From: Bin87 sp964347975
Lineage (GTDB): Bacteria > Chloroflexota > Dehalococcoidia > Lucifugimonadales > UBA3495
Length of the DNA: 64,000 nt
Direction of reading: 5' to 3'
Assembly: GCA_964347975.1 (NCBI GenBank)
Contig: CAYGAY010000004.1
Coordinates: forward strand, 78,446 to 142,445
This document shows, one piece after another, positions 6,865 to 15,086 of this stretch (position 1 is its first letter; each line of letters opens with the position of its first letter). Position numbers and translations under genes: made by a program. The notes below the pieces were generated by a model. It was not told the origin of the DNA. It made no database searches and saw only the letters and a list, made by a program, of their open reading frames with translations.

Positions 6865-7248
6865 TTGGATGTACTAGGTACTCACGTGCTGCTGGAACTC
6901 AGAGACTGTGACCCCGCACTGCTTGACGATCTGTCCTACATACGGCAAGAACTGTTGCGCGCCGCGTCCGCGGTTGACGCGCACGTAGTAGGAGAGACGT
7001 TCCACCAGTTCACGCCCCAGGGCGTGACCGGCGTTTTGTCCATCGCCGAATCGCACATCTCCATCCATACCTGGCCGGAGCATCGTTACGCGGCGGCGGA
7101 CGTATTTACCTGCGGCGATCGCACCATGCCAGAGCGGGCCGCCGCACTAATCATAGACGCATTGCGTTGCCGAGATCCCCAGATCACGCAGATCCGCCGG
7201 GGACTCAGCGGCGCCCGCTTGGCCGAACTCCAGGCAGCGACCACCTGA
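6865..7248 (+). CDS. speD: S-adenosylmethionine decarboxylase proenzyme
   Basis: A 127-residue class 1B AdoMet decarboxylase. It makes decarboxylated AdoMet, the aminopropyl donor for spermidine. The self-cleavage site is intact: in AESHISIHTWPEH the chain is cut between Glu62 and Ser63, and Ser63 becomes the pyruvoyl group; His68 and Cys83 (DVFTCGD) are the known processing and catalytic residues. The start is a TTG at 6865, supported by GGAGG nine bases upstream and by the normal N-terminus that follows (GTHVLLELRDC). The spermidine synthase gene comes 90 bases downstream, so the two very likely share a transcript. Confidence 0.95.
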   Translation: MDVLGTHVLLELRDCDPALLDDLSYIRQELLRAASAVDAHVVGETFHQFTPQGVTGVLSIAESHISIHTWPEHRYAAADVFTCGDRTMPERAAALIIDALRCRDPQITQIRRGLSGARLAELQAATT

Positions 7249-7338
7249 ATCGCTGACCGGCTCACGGTGGCGGTTTGGCCCGCCGGACTTCGGGTTGCCC
7301 CCTTACCCGGACCAAACTCCAACCCGAAAGGTGTTCAA

Positions 7339-8268
7339 GTGGCCAGCTATCCCATGGAAGAGATCACCGGGAAGTGGGTGATCGAAACCGTAATGCCCGA
7401 CCTGGCGATCATGCTGAAGGTCGACGATGTCCTCTATTCCGGTCATACGGGATTTCAACGGGTGGAGGTAGTCCACTCCGATGTGTACGGGCGCAGCCTT
7501 CTGTTGGACGGCAAAACCCAGTCCACGGAGCGGGACGAGCACATCTACCACGAAACCCTGGCGCATCCGGCGTTGCTGTCGCATCCGAACCCCCGCGACG
7601 TGTTCATCGGGGGCGGAGGCGAAGGCGGCACCCTGCGCGAGACGTTGGCGCACAGCGCCGTCGAAAACGTGGTGATGGTAGATCTGGATCGCCAGGTCGT
7701 TGACCTGTGCCGTCAGCATCTGCCGCAGCATCATCAGGGCGCCTTCGACGACCCACGGGCAACGCTGATATTCGACGACGCCCGCAAATATCTGGCATCC
7801 AGCAGCCAACAGTTCGACGTGATGATAATGGATCTGGTGGACCCGCTGGAGGGTGGCCCGGCGTACTTACTCTACACCGAAGAGTATTACAACATCGCCC
7901 GGGCCCGGTTGAAACCGGGAGGTATCCTGGTGACACAGTCCGGGCCGGCGGGATTTTTGAGCCTCTATGAGTGCTTCACCACCATCTACAAGACGCTGGA
8001 GAGCGTCTTTGCCCACACGCTGCCGTACCACGCCCACGTACCTTCGTTCATCACCATCTGGGGTTTCACCGTAGCGTCCGACGCCCCATTGCCGCAGTTG
8101 GCGCCGGCAGAGATAGACCTTCGTATCAAGGAACGCCTGGGGCGTCCCCTGCGCCACTACGACGGCGAAACCCACGCCGCGATGTTCGCGCTGCCCAGGC
8201 ACATCCGCGACGGCATCGCCGGCGAAACGCGAATCAACCGGGACGACGCGCCGGTGTTCATGGTGTAA
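7339..8268 (+). CDS. speE: Spermidine synthase (polyamine aminopropyltransferase)
   Basis: About 309 residues with the two-part layout of the family: an N-terminal beta sheet (DDVLYSGHTGFQRVEVVHSDVYGRSLLLDG, TERDEHIYHETLAHPAL) and a Rossmann methyltransferase-like domain. FIGGGGEGGTLRE binds the decarboxylated AdoMet, VDLDRQVVDLC holds its ribose, and DVMIMDLVDP carries the catalytic Asp of the DxxDP motif. It transfers the aminopropyl group from the SpeD product to putrescine or a related amine. I start it at the GTG at 7339 with AAAGGTG upstream; the frame stays open back to a GTG at 7267 but the added residues look non-coding. It ends 11 bases into a convergent gene. Confidence 0.93.
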   Translation: MASYPMEEITGKWVIETVMPDLAIMLKVDDVLYSGHTGFQRVEVVHSDVYGRSLLLDGKTQSTERDEHIYHETLAHPALLSHPNPRDVFIGGGGEGGTLRETLAHSAVENVVMVDLDRQVVDLCRQHLPQHHQGAFDDPRATLIFDDARKYLASSSQQFDVMIMDLVDPLEGGPAYLLYTEEYYNIARARLKPGGILVTQSGPAGFLSLYECFTTIYKTLESVFAHTLPYHAHVPSFITIWGFTVASDAPLPQLAPAEIDLRIKERLGRPLRHYDGETHAAMFALPRHIRDGIAGETRINRDDAPVFMV

Positions 8269-8668
8269 GGGACCGGTCGTCCGGGCAGGGCGGCGGTTCG
8301 TAGCCGGGAACCCATTGGGCCAGGCGGACTATTGGAGTCAACGCGCCTCTGGTTTTACGGCCGGTGATGTCGCAATGCCCCGGCCCGCCGCTTTCCGGCG
8401 TGCGGATGACGCCAAGCCCGTTTTCACGCAGAACGCCCACTCTGACAGCGGCCTGGTACTCTTGCAAGCCTTCTCCGGCTATCGCGGCTGGCGTCGTTTC
8501 CGACAGTAGATAAACCGAGGTCAAGCCATCGGGCCGGTCTTGCCGGAAGGCTTGCGTAGTTGGACGGCGACGCCCGATTCTCTGGTCAAAAATCTGTTGC
8601 CCATGTGAGACGCGTCTGATAACCGTTTCGTCGTCGGTAATGGTGGGGTCATCCTGAAAAGTGTCCAT
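8258..8668 (-). CDS. Uncharacterised 136-residue protein, second gene of a two-gene cassette
   Basis: A soluble, polar protein of unknown function. The N-terminal third is acidic then basic (MDTFQDDPTITDDETVIRRV, RIGRRRPTTQAF), followed by SVYLLSETTPAAIAGEGLQEYQAAVRVGVLRENGLGVI and a C-terminal part rich in Gly, Pro and Cys. No catalytic motif stands out. It starts 13 bases after the stop of the gene at 8682-9170 and is very likely co-transcribed with it. I have an impression that these two types of gene occur together elsewhere, but could not check. The reading frame overlaps the end of speE by 11 bases on the other strand. Confidence 0.6.
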   Translation of the reverse strand: MDTFQDDPTITDDETVIRRVSHGQQIFDQRIGRRRPTTQAFRQDRPDGLTSVYLLSETTPAAIAGEGLQEYQAAVRVGVLRENGLGVIRTPESGGPGHCDITGRKTRGALTPIVRLAQWVPGYEPPPCPDDRSLTP

Positions 8669-8681
8669 CAGCCGCTGCCGG

Positions 8682-9170
8682 TTATCCTGTATGGGACGAC
8701 AAACCGCGAGCCTGCCGGATGAGTTGCGAGAGGTTGTCTGTCGTTACCGGCCCTTCGTATTCCTCGGCGGCGTCTTCGAAGTAGTATTCTACTGAGCCGT
8801 CGGGGTCGGCCTCAATCTCCAGGTCAACGCCATTTTGATGCCATTCCGCCTGTACGCCGCCGCGCCAAGTTGGCACGATTATTGGCCCAGGGCTGTCGTC
8901 GTCCAGGATTTTGGCCAGCGTTGCCAGCAAAAGGGCGGCGGCGTTGGGCTGGGTGGGTTTGGCGTCGTCGTTCCAGTTATCATCATCCCACGGCAGGCCG
9001 GCCATCCGCCGGATAGTCGGCTCAAACCATCGGGGGGCGTACTGGTCTTGCGGCAGGGCGCCGTCATTGCCTCGCATAAAAACGACGCTCTGGAAAACGC
9101 GGATTATCCCGGCGGGCAAAGTACGATTGGGCTGGGTTTCGGAACGGCTGGCAACGTCAGTGGTAGTCAT
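8682..9170 (-). CDS. Uncharacterised 162-residue protein, first gene of a two-gene cassette
   Basis: An acidic soluble protein (many Asp/Glu, no membrane segment). Visible segments are an N-terminal stretch with YAPRWFEPTIRRMAGLPWDDD, a helix AAALLLATLAKILDDDSPGPIIVPTWRGG and a strand-rich block VQAEWHQNGVDLEIEADPDGSVEYYFED. The last block has the look of a small beta domain that binds a partner, but I do not recognise a named family. CATCGGGGCCTCC before the start gives a GGAGG in the sense of the gene. It leads the pair with 8258-8668, in the gap between the polyamine and trmD groups. Confidence 0.6.
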   Translation of the reverse strand: MTTTDVASRSETQPNRTLPAGIIRVFQSVVFMRGNDGALPQDQYAPRWFEPTIRRMAGLPWDDDNWNDDAKPTQPNAAALLLATLAKILDDDSPGPIIVPTWRGGVQAEWHQNGVDLEIEADPDGSVEYYFEDAAEEYEGPVTTDNLSQLIRQARGLSSHTG

Positions 9171-9210
9171 CGGGGCCTCCTCTTGCCGGTTGCGTAGTCA
9201 TAATCTACTA

Positions 9211-9717
9211 CTACCCCTGCGCCGCCGCCAGTTCAGGGAAAGTGTCCAGCGGCAAGACTCCGCCGTCTTCTTCCCAGCGTCCCACCAGGGTTCGTATGGC
9301 ATCGGGAACCCGGCGCGTTCCACCAGTGTCGGCGTAGAAGCCCACGTACACGGTTTCGATGGTGGTCAATGCTGCCGACTCGGGATCATCGCCATCGGGG
9401 AAGATTGCCACCTCCAAGATCAGGCTGGTGTTGCCGATGTGGGCTACCCGGGCTCGCAGGTCCAGCATCTCGTCAACCCGCACCGGCGCTTTGTACTCAA
9501 TGGTAATCCTGGCAACCGCGCTGTCGAAATAGCCGGCTGCGGCAACACGGTAGATGCTGAACCCCAGGTTGCGGAAATACTCGGCCTGGGCCACTTCCAG
9601 CCAGCCCAGGTAACTGCCGTTAAAGGCGATGCCCTGGGCGTCGCATTCCTGCCAGCGTACTCGCACCGGCGTGCCGAACCGGTAGTCTCCGCGCCGGGCG
9701 GTCATGCTATGGGCCAT
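9211..9717 (-). CDS. Acyl-CoA thioesterase, YbgC/FadM (4HBT hot-dog) family
   Basis: A 168-residue single hot-dog-fold protein. The N-terminal catalytic block VRVRWQECDAQGIAFNGSYLGWLEVAQAEYFRNLG is the 4HBT signature; the Asp in ECDAQG is the expected catalytic residue. Later strands ITIEYKAPVRVDEMLDLRARV and LILEVAIF fit the same fold. It would hydrolyse short or medium acyl-CoA thioesters in the cytoplasm. Its start overlaps the trmD stop by 11 bases, so the two are co-translated. An internal ATG four codons later is an equal alternative start. Confidence 0.88.
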   Translation of the reverse strand: MAHSMTARRGDYRFGTPVRVRWQECDAQGIAFNGSYLGWLEVAQAEYFRNLGFSIYRVAAAGYFDSAVARITIEYKAPVRVDEMLDLRARVAHIGNTSLILEVAIFPDGDDPESAALTTIETVYVGFYADTGGTRRVPDAIRTLVGRWEEDGGVLPLDTFPELAAAQG

Positions 9718-10462
9718 CGCCGGGCCAACCCAAACCGGCCAGGAAAACCCGGTCCGAATTGGTCAAAGGAGCGGTTGCCAGCAAATCGGGGCGCAGACGC
9801 AGCGTCCGTTCCAGGGATTGCCGGCGTCGCCACCGCTCAATCTCCGCGTGGTTGCCGGAGCGAAGGACATCGGGCGCCGGCATTCCCCGGAACTCGGCCG
9901 GACGGGTGTACAGCGGGTGCTGGAGCAGCCCGGATGTGATGCTGTCGTCGCGTACATTTTCTTCGGAGCCTACGACCTCCGGCACGAATCGGGAAACGGC
10001 ATCGATGATTACCATGGCCGCCAGCTCGCCACCGGTCAAAACGTAGTCACCAATGGACACATCATGGGTAACCAGCCCCTGACGGATACGTTCGTCCACG
10101 CCGGCGTAGTGTCCGCAGATGATGACCAAGCCCGGGGCGGCGGCGAATTCATCGACCATTTTCTGATTGAGCGTCCGGCCCTGTGGCGAAGTTAACACGA
10201 TAGGCGTGCGCTCCCGTTCGTTGGCCGGCAGGGGTTGCAGGGCAATGTCCACCGCGGCGAACACCGGCTCCGGTTTCATTACCATCCCAGGCCCTCCGCC
10301 GAACTGATAGTCGTCGGCGGTGCCGTGCCGGTCCGTGGCAAATTGCCTGATATCGGTAGCAGTTACTGACAGGAGGCCGCGCTGGACCGCCCTCCCGAGG
10401 ACGCTGTAATCGGTGATGAAGCGGAAAGCGTCCGGGAACAGGGTCAGAACGTGAAAGCGCAT
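9707..10462 (-). CDS. trmD: tRNA (guanine-N1)-methyltransferase
   Basis: A 251-residue SPOUT methyltransferase that makes m1G37 next to the anticodon, preventing +1 frameshifting. The family motifs are all present in order: MRFHVLTLFPD at the start, FGGGPGMVMKPEPV, LTSPQGRTLNQ, IICGHYAGVDERI and the knot segment SIGDYVLTGGELAAMVIIDAV, followed by LLQHPLYTRPAEFRG. Length is normal. In many bacteria trmD sits with rpsP and rplS; here it is followed instead by a thioesterase, and a 12-bp palindrome lies just upstream. Confidence 0.97.
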   Translation of the reverse strand: MRFHVLTLFPDAFRFITDYSVLGRAVQRGLLSVTATDIRQFATDRHGTADDYQFGGGPGMVMKPEPVFAAVDIALQPLPANERERTPIVLTSPQGRTLNQKMVDEFAAAPGLVIICGHYAGVDERIRQGLVTHDVSIGDYVLTGGELAAMVIIDAVSRFVPEVVGSEENVRDDSITSGLLQHPLYTRPAEFRGMPAPDVLRSGNHAEIERWRRRQSLERTLRLRPDLLATAPLTNSDRVFLAGLGWPGDGP

Positions 10463-10472
10463 TTGATAATCC

Positions 10473-10502
10473 GGTAGAGGCGAATAATCTTTCGCCTCTA
10501 CC
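10473..10502. repeat. Intergenic palindrome, GGCGAAT/TTCGCC family
   Basis: A perfect 12-bp inverted repeat, GGTAGAGGCGAA with TTCGCCTCTACC around a 6-base loop, between the amidohydrolase stop and the trmD start. No clear T-run follows on either strand. Its core matches the terminator stem at 576-607. Confidence 0.65.
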
Positions 10503-10526
10503 TCTTGAGCCGATACGGTGTACCCG

Positions 10527-11780
10527 TCACGCCGGCTGCAATTCCAGAACGGGGAGATGGTTGTGGTACGCCGCGCCGCCTTTCATGATCATAAGCAGTC
10601 GCGCCCGGTCTCTCAGGATGGATATGTTGCGCAGCGGGTCGCCGTCCACCACCAGGATGTCGGCCAGCTTGCCGGGCGTGATAGTTCCCACGTCCTTGCC
10701 GAGGCCGCAACATTCTGCCGCGTAGCCGGTGGCGGACTGGATGGCCAGCATATTGCTCATGCCTTTTTCCACCATCAGTTCCAGCTCGCGGGCGTTATCG
10801 CCGTGAACGAACCCGCCGGCGTCGGTGCCGGCTACTATGCGGACGCCTTCCTTGATGGCCAGTTCCACGCTCTCGATATGTATGTCCATCAGGGCTTGGG
10901 CGCGGACTTTGATGTGCGGCGCGCTGACGGTGCTGTGGAAGTCGTACACCTCAAAGGTGGGCGTGAAGAAGGTGCCCTGGTCGGCCATCATCTTGAGCAT
11001 ATCGGGGTCGGTGGCAAGGTAGCAGCCGTGCTCGATGGAGCCGGCGCCGGCGCGGATGGCGATGGGCAGGCCGGTTCCGCCCACGGCGTGGCACAGGGTG
11101 CTGCGACCCAGGGCGGCGGCTTCGTCCACCAGGGCTTTGGCCTCGTCGAGGGCATAGGCTTGGTCCAGCGGTCCGTTGCCCGGGCGACCGGAGGCTCCGC
11201 CGGTGGTGGCGAACTTGATCTGGTCGGCCCCGCAGCGGACCAACTCCCGCACCTTGGCCCGCACGCCCTCCACCCCGTCGGCAACGCCGTCCGGCGACAG
11301 CGGGTCGTGCCCGAGCAGCGCTTTGCGGTGGCCGCTGCCGCTGACCTTGTCCTCAATGCCGCCGGTGGGGGACATTATATTGACCGAGACAATGAGGCGG
11401 GGGCCTTTAATCAGCCCCTGCTCCACGGCCATTTTGAACCCGGCGTCCAGGCCACCGGCGTCCCGGACGGTGGTGTAGCCGGCCGCGAGGGTGTCCTCGA
11501 TAACCTGAGCCGTCTTTATGTTGGCGAGGGATAGCGGCTCGTCCATTCCCCAGCGACCGCTGAGGTTGTAACCACCGGACGCCAGATGGTCATGCACATC
11601 GATCAGGCCGGGCATAATGGTGTGCCCGGCGGCGTCGCGGACCTCCGCGCCCTCAGGGATGGGGACCGAGGCCCGTGGCCCCGACTCGATGATGCGCTCG
11701 CCATCGATGAGCACGGCGGCGTTCTCCACCACCGGCCCACCGGAACCGTCAAGCAAGTTCCCTCCGACAATCGCCAGCAT
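10527..11780 (-). CDS. Metal-dependent amidohydrolase family protein (imidazolonepropionase-like)
   Basis: A 417-residue amidohydrolase-superfamily enzyme of the imidazolonepropionase/prolidase-like group. The small beta domain (LAIVGGNLLDGSGGPVVENAAVLID) is followed by the metal site GLIDVHDHL, a Lys in the QIKFATTGG strand, His in CHAVGG and SIEHGC, and the catalytic Asp in IVAGTDAGGFVHG; the C-terminal return GTITPGKLADILVVDGDPL closes the small domain. It hydrolyses an amide, imide or ester; the substrate cannot be told. Members near transporters and oxidoreductases are often peptide- or xenobiotic-degrading. It has no signal peptide and stands as a single gene flanked by a palindrome and a MITE-like element. 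Confidence 0.88.
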   Translation of the reverse strand: MLAIVGGNLLDGSGGPVVENAAVLIDGERIIESGPRASVPIPEGAEVRDAAGHTIMPGLIDVHDHLASGGYNLSGRWGMDEPLSLANIKTAQVIEDTLAAGYTTVRDAGGLDAGFKMAVEQGLIKGPRLIVSVNIMSPTGGIEDKVSGSGHRKALLGHDPLSPDGVADGVEGVRAKVRELVRCGADQIKFATTGGASGRPGNGPLDQAYALDEAKALVDEAAALGRSTLCHAVGGTGLPIAIRAGAGSIEHGCYLATDPDMLKMMADQGTFFTPTFEVYDFHSTVSAPHIKVRAQALMDIHIESVELAIKEGVRIVAGTDAGGFVHGDNARELELMVEKGMSNMLAIQSATGYAAECCGLGKDVGTITPGKLADILVVDGDPLRNISILRDRARLLMIMKGGAAYHNHLPVLELQPA

Positions 11781-11896
11781 AGCGTACCTCTCGTCAAGCC
11801 CGGAATTCAGTTCTCGTTGGGTTAGATGGCATGGCGCCTCGAACCAGTGTTGCGATGCTAAATTGGCGGCCGGCCCTTGTCAAGGCAAGAACATGG

Positions 11897-12045
11897 CTCA
11901 TGCGTACCCACTTTGCGCAACCGGTCATTGCGCGCGAAGCGTGGCAATCCCGTTAGGGGAACAGTCGTCGCTCCGGGAACGAGATTGCCAGATTTGTGAA
12001 AAATCGGGCTTCGCTCCTCGCAATGACAAAGTGGGTACGCATGAG
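11897..12045 (+). mobile_element. 149-bp MITE-like element, copy A
   Basis: A perfect 19-bp terminal inverted repeat, CTCATGCGTACCCACTTTG at 11897-11915 and its complement at 12027-12045, bounds an element with no coding capacity. Inside is a further imperfect palindrome containing CATTGCG-CGAAGC-GGCAATC blocks. A copy in the reverse orientation with only a few differences lies at 59187-59335, and decayed pieces are at 14861-14988. The element fills most of the 319-base gap between the amidohydrolase and the SAM-hydroxide adenosyltransferase. No transposase is in the window. Confidence 0.85.
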
Positions 12046-12099
12046 AAGAACACGGCCAGAGACATCCCGGAGCGGATTAGTGATGGGCGGTTCCGCGTT

Positions 12100-12948
12100 C
12101 TAACCGGACGTTACGGCTACCGGTTCTCCGCTCTTCACACCCAGGAAATGCGCCGCATTGCCGTTGACGACCACGACCTCCAATCGCCCGTGGCTCCCCA
12201 ATAATGCGCGGAGACCATCGCCCGGCGGGTGATGGAAGGTCCGGGAAAGGCCGGCGATGACGTTTCCCGCTACGCGCACCGTGACCGACGGGTCTCCTGA
12301 CGATACGCCCATACCGCTCAGCACATCTTCCGTGATGTCGGTGACCAAGTTGCCGAAGGCGTCCGCGAATATCACTTGTCCGCGCACCGTGCTGCCTTCC
12401 GGCCGTGGGCCGGTCAGCGGCAGCGCGAAGATGGTATCCGTAGGCTCCCCCATCGCATCGGGCGGCGCTCCGCGTGACAGGTGAGCAGCAACCGGAGCGA
12501 ACACGTCGCGCCCGTGAAAGGTGTTGCTCACCGGATGTTGCCAGTAGGCCGGATTGGTCAGTCGCCAGGCGCGGCAAAGGTGGGGGAGCGCGGTCGGGCT
12601 AAAAGCCTCATCCTCTCCAAAACTCGATTCGTACTCTCTACAGACAAGCGTCAGCAGACCATTGTCCGGCGCCAGATACCGGCCATCGGGAGTATCCAGG
12701 ATGACCGCGGCGCGGTCGGTTCCCACTCCGGGGTCAACGACGGCGACGAAAATGCTATGCCTGGGAAAATAACGATGTGAGTCGGCCAGTACGACGGCGC
12801 CGTGGCGCACGTCCTGAGGGCCGATACCGTGGGTCAGGTCGATTACGGGGGCATCGGGGCTGATACCGGCAATTACCCCTCGCATCATGCCGACGTAGGC
12901 GTCGGCAAGACCGAAATCGGTGAGGAGTACAATCGGCGGGCCGGGCAC
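12100..12948 (-). CDS. SAM hydroxide adenosyltransferase (DUF62 family)
   Basis: A 282-residue member of the SAM hydrolase/fluorinase fold that splits AdoMet into adenosine and methionine using hydroxide. Diagnostic blocks are VLLTDFGLADAYVGMMRGV, IDLTHGIGPQDVRHGAVVL, FVAVVDPGVGTDRAAV, YLAPDNGLLT and, in the C-terminal domain, FADAFGNLVTDI and VVVNGNAAHFLGV. The Asp and His of the LTDFG and THG motifs match the hydroxide-using enzymes. The start is a GTG at 12948 with no clear Shine-Dalgarno sequence, so it may depend on translation from secG 50 bases upstream. The run gatB-secG-this gene is on one strand with short gaps. Confidence 0.92.
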   Translation of the reverse strand: MPGPPIVLLTDFGLADAYVGMMRGVIAGISPDAPVIDLTHGIGPQDVRHGAVVLADSHRYFPRHSIFVAVVDPGVGTDRAAVILDTPDGRYLAPDNGLLTLVCREYESSFGEDEAFSPTALPHLCRAWRLTNPAYWQHPVSNTFHGRDVFAPVAAHLSRGAPPDAMGEPTDTIFALPLTGPRPEGSTVRGQVIFADAFGNLVTDITEDVLSGMGVSSGDPSVTVRVAGNVIAGLSRTFHHPPGDGLRALLGSHGRLEVVVVNGNAAHFLGVKSGEPVAVTSG

Positions 12949-12997
12949 GGGTCGCGCGCTTGATGCTGTACCGGACCAGAAGCGCCGCGCGCCTCTG

Positions 12998-13216
12998 CTA
13001 TCCTCCCGTGAACCGGGCGCTCAAGACGGACACCAGCAGGAAGACGACGATGAGCGCGACGGTCAGCTGGAACATGGTGCGTTCCAAGCCCCGACGGGTG
13101 CGGATAGTGTTCTGGGCGCTACCAAACATTCCGCTGCCGGCCTCCCGCACCTGGGACAAGATGATGAGGACCAGCACTATTGAGATTACTATTTGGGCGA
13201 CATTGAGCAGGCTCAT
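12998..13216 (-). CDS. secG: Preprotein translocase subunit SecG
   Basis: A 72-residue membrane protein with two hydrophobic helices (about residues 5-21 and 50-66) joined by the typical loop REAGSGMFGSAQNTIRTRRGLER. SecG assists SecYE in protein export in the cytoplasmic membrane. The GSGMFGS loop and the position of the charged residues are those of the family. It follows gatB by 28 bases. Confidence 0.93.
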   Translation of the reverse strand: MSLLNVAQIVISIVLVLIILSQVREAGSGMFGSAQNTIRTRRGLERTMFQLTVALIVVFLLVSVLSARFTGG

Positions 13217-13244
13217 CTGAATACTCCGCCGTTATTGTACCACG

Positions 13245-14735
13245 TCAGGGCTTCCGCGCTTCGAGGGCTTCCAGCACGAAACGCAACGCCAGTTCAGGTT
13301 GGGCCTGGCCCTTGGTGATACGCATGACCTGCCCCATAAGGAAACGAGCCGCGGTTTCCTTGCCGCTGAGATAGTCGGCAACCGCTTTGGGGTTGGCGGA
13401 GACGGCTTCCGCTACGGCGGCCTCAATGGCGCCGGTATCACTGATCTGGGCCAGTCCACGCCGGCTCACTATGTCGGCGGGGGCGCCTCCGGTGGAGTAC
13501 ATTTCTTCCAGCACGGTTTTGGCTAACGATGTTGACAGCGTGCCATCGTCAATCAGGGCCAGCAGATCTGACAGCGCCGCCGGCGTAATTGGAGAGGCCG
13601 AAATGTCGCGGCGGTCCTGATTCAGCAGATAGGTCAAGTCTCCGATGATCCAGTTGGCAACCTCCGTGGCGGCATCTTGCTCAGCGACGTCGGATGCGTC
13701 GCGCCAGGATACAGTTTCCTCAAAGTAGTCGGCCATGGCGCGGGAACCGGTCAGCTGGCCAGCGTTGTACTCGGACAGGCCGTAGGCCGCCCGGAACCGG
13801 GCCTTGCGCTGGGGGGCCAGCTCAGGCAGCGACGCTTCCAGATCGGCCACCCACTCTGGGCCGATGTTGAGCGGCGGCAGGTCGGGTTCCGGGAAATAAC
13901 GATAGTCGTGGGCGTATTCCTTGCTGCGCTGAGAAACCGTTATGCCGCGCTCCTCCACCCAGCCCCGGGTTTCCTGAACGACTGCTCCGCCGTCTTCGAT
14001 CACTTTCCGCTGCCGCTCCACCTCGTATTCCAGAGCCTGATAGACGGCGCGAAAGCTGTTCATGTTCTTGACTTCAGTGCGGGTGCCGAAGGTATCGCTG
14101 CCCCAAGGCCGGATACTGACGTTGGCGTCACAGCGGAAGTTGCCGTCCTGCATATTGGCGGTGGACACGCCCAGATACTGCACCATGGAGTGAAGAGCCG
14201 TCAGGTATTGCCGCGCTTCTTCCGGCGAGCGGAGGTCGGGTTTGCTGACGATCTCCATGAGGGGGACACCGGAACGGTTGACGTCCACCAGAGAGTAGCC
14301 GACTCCCCCGTCGCCGTCAGGGAAGTGCTGCATTTTGGCGACGTCCTCCTCCAAATGAACACGCTCCACGCCGATCCGGCGAGGACCGGAGGCGGTCGCG
14401 GGGTCGCCGTCGATGTCCAGATACCCGTTCAGAGCCAAGGGAAGGTCGTACTGGGAAATCTGGTAGCCTTTCATCAGGTCTGGGTACGGGTAATTCTTGC
14501 GGTCAAATTTGGTGAACTCGGGGATACGGCAGCCCAGGGCCAGGCCGGTCATCACGGTGTACTCCACAGCCCGACGGTTGATCGCCGGCAGCGCGCCCGG
14601 CAGGCCCAGACAAACCGGGCAGGTGCGGGTGTTGGGTTCCGCAGTTTGGTAGTCGGCGGCGCACCCGCAAAACATCTTGCTGCGGGTGTCCAACTGGACG
14701 TGCACTTCCAGGCCAATGACGGTTTCATACTGCAT
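13245..14735 (-). CDS. gatB: Aspartyl/glutamyl-tRNA(Asn/Gln) amidotransferase subunit B
   Basis: A 496-residue GatB of normal length. It is the kinase/tRNA-binding subunit of GatCAB, which converts Glu-tRNA(Gln) and Asp-tRNA(Asn) to the amide forms. Characteristic blocks: YETVIGLEVHVQLDTRSKMFCGC, CPVCLGLPGALP, KFDRKNYPYPDLMKGYQISQYDLP, and VDVNRSGVPLMEIVSKPDLRSPEEA. The C-terminal YqeY-like domain with VADYLSGKETAARFLMGQVM is intact. Two of the zinc Cys pairs are visible (FCGCA, CPVC). gatA and gatC are not adjacent. It is first in the gatB-secG-DUF62 run. Confidence 0.97.
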   Translation of the reverse strand: MQYETVIGLEVHVQLDTRSKMFCGCAADYQTAEPNTRTCPVCLGLPGALPAINRRAVEYTVMTGLALGCRIPEFTKFDRKNYPYPDLMKGYQISQYDLPLALNGYLDIDGDPATASGPRRIGVERVHLEEDVAKMQHFPDGDGGVGYSLVDVNRSGVPLMEIVSKPDLRSPEEARQYLTALHSMVQYLGVSTANMQDGNFRCDANVSIRPWGSDTFGTRTEVKNMNSFRAVYQALEYEVERQRKVIEDGGAVVQETRGWVEERGITVSQRSKEYAHDYRYFPEPDLPPLNIGPEWVADLEASLPELAPQRKARFRAAYGLSEYNAGQLTGSRAMADYFEETVSWRDASDVAEQDAATEVANWIIGDLTYLLNQDRRDISASPITPAALSDLLALIDDGTLSTSLAKTVLEEMYSTGGAPADIVSRRGLAQISDTGAIEAAVAEAVSANPKAVADYLSGKETAARFLMGQVMRITKGQAQPELALRFVLEALEARKP

Positions 14736-14860
14736 GATTGCGGTTCCCCGAAACCTTGAGGATTGCCCACAAGTATAGCAGGGCCGACGGCGCCGGCACT
14801 CTCTGCGCGAACCAATTGGCTTCGAGCGCGGCTAACACTCTGAGACGTAGGTATCCCAAG

Positions 14861-14988
14861 TCAATGAGATTGCCACGAACGACTGACGGCGTTCTCGCAA
14901 TGACAGATTGACAAAGTGGGTACGGGTGAGATTGCCACGCTGCGCTAGCAATGACAGTTTGCGGAAAGTTGGGTACGGGTGAGATTGC
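14861..14988. repeat. Degenerate pieces of the MITE-like element in a 351-base gap
   Basis: Two tandem end-like pieces, CAAAGTGGGTACGGGTGAG (14912-14930) and GAAAGTTGGGTACGGGTGAG near 14964, each followed by GATTGCC, resemble the right end of the elements at 11897 and 59187; TCTCGCAATGACA and GCTAGCAATGACA resemble its interior. The rest of the gap 14736-15086 shows no gene. Confidence 0.65.
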
Positions 14989-15086
14989 CGGCAATATTGA
15001 CAACCCGACGGATTTTGGTGTATCAGTTTACTACTGCGTGACAGCCAATTCTAGGATTGGCAGCCCTGCCAACGGAGGAGGAAACC

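Noticed and set aside
10518..11534. 338-residue plus-strand ORF opposite the amidohydrolase
   Set aside because: Shadow frame of a well-supported gene; His/Gly/Val-rich as expected of antisense GC-rich sequence.
11617..12204. 195-residue ORF through the MITE-like element
   Set aside because: Its codons come mostly from the repeat and from the antisense of the next gene.
13677..14759. 360-residue plus-strand ORF opposite gatB
   Set aside because: Antisense shadow without domains.
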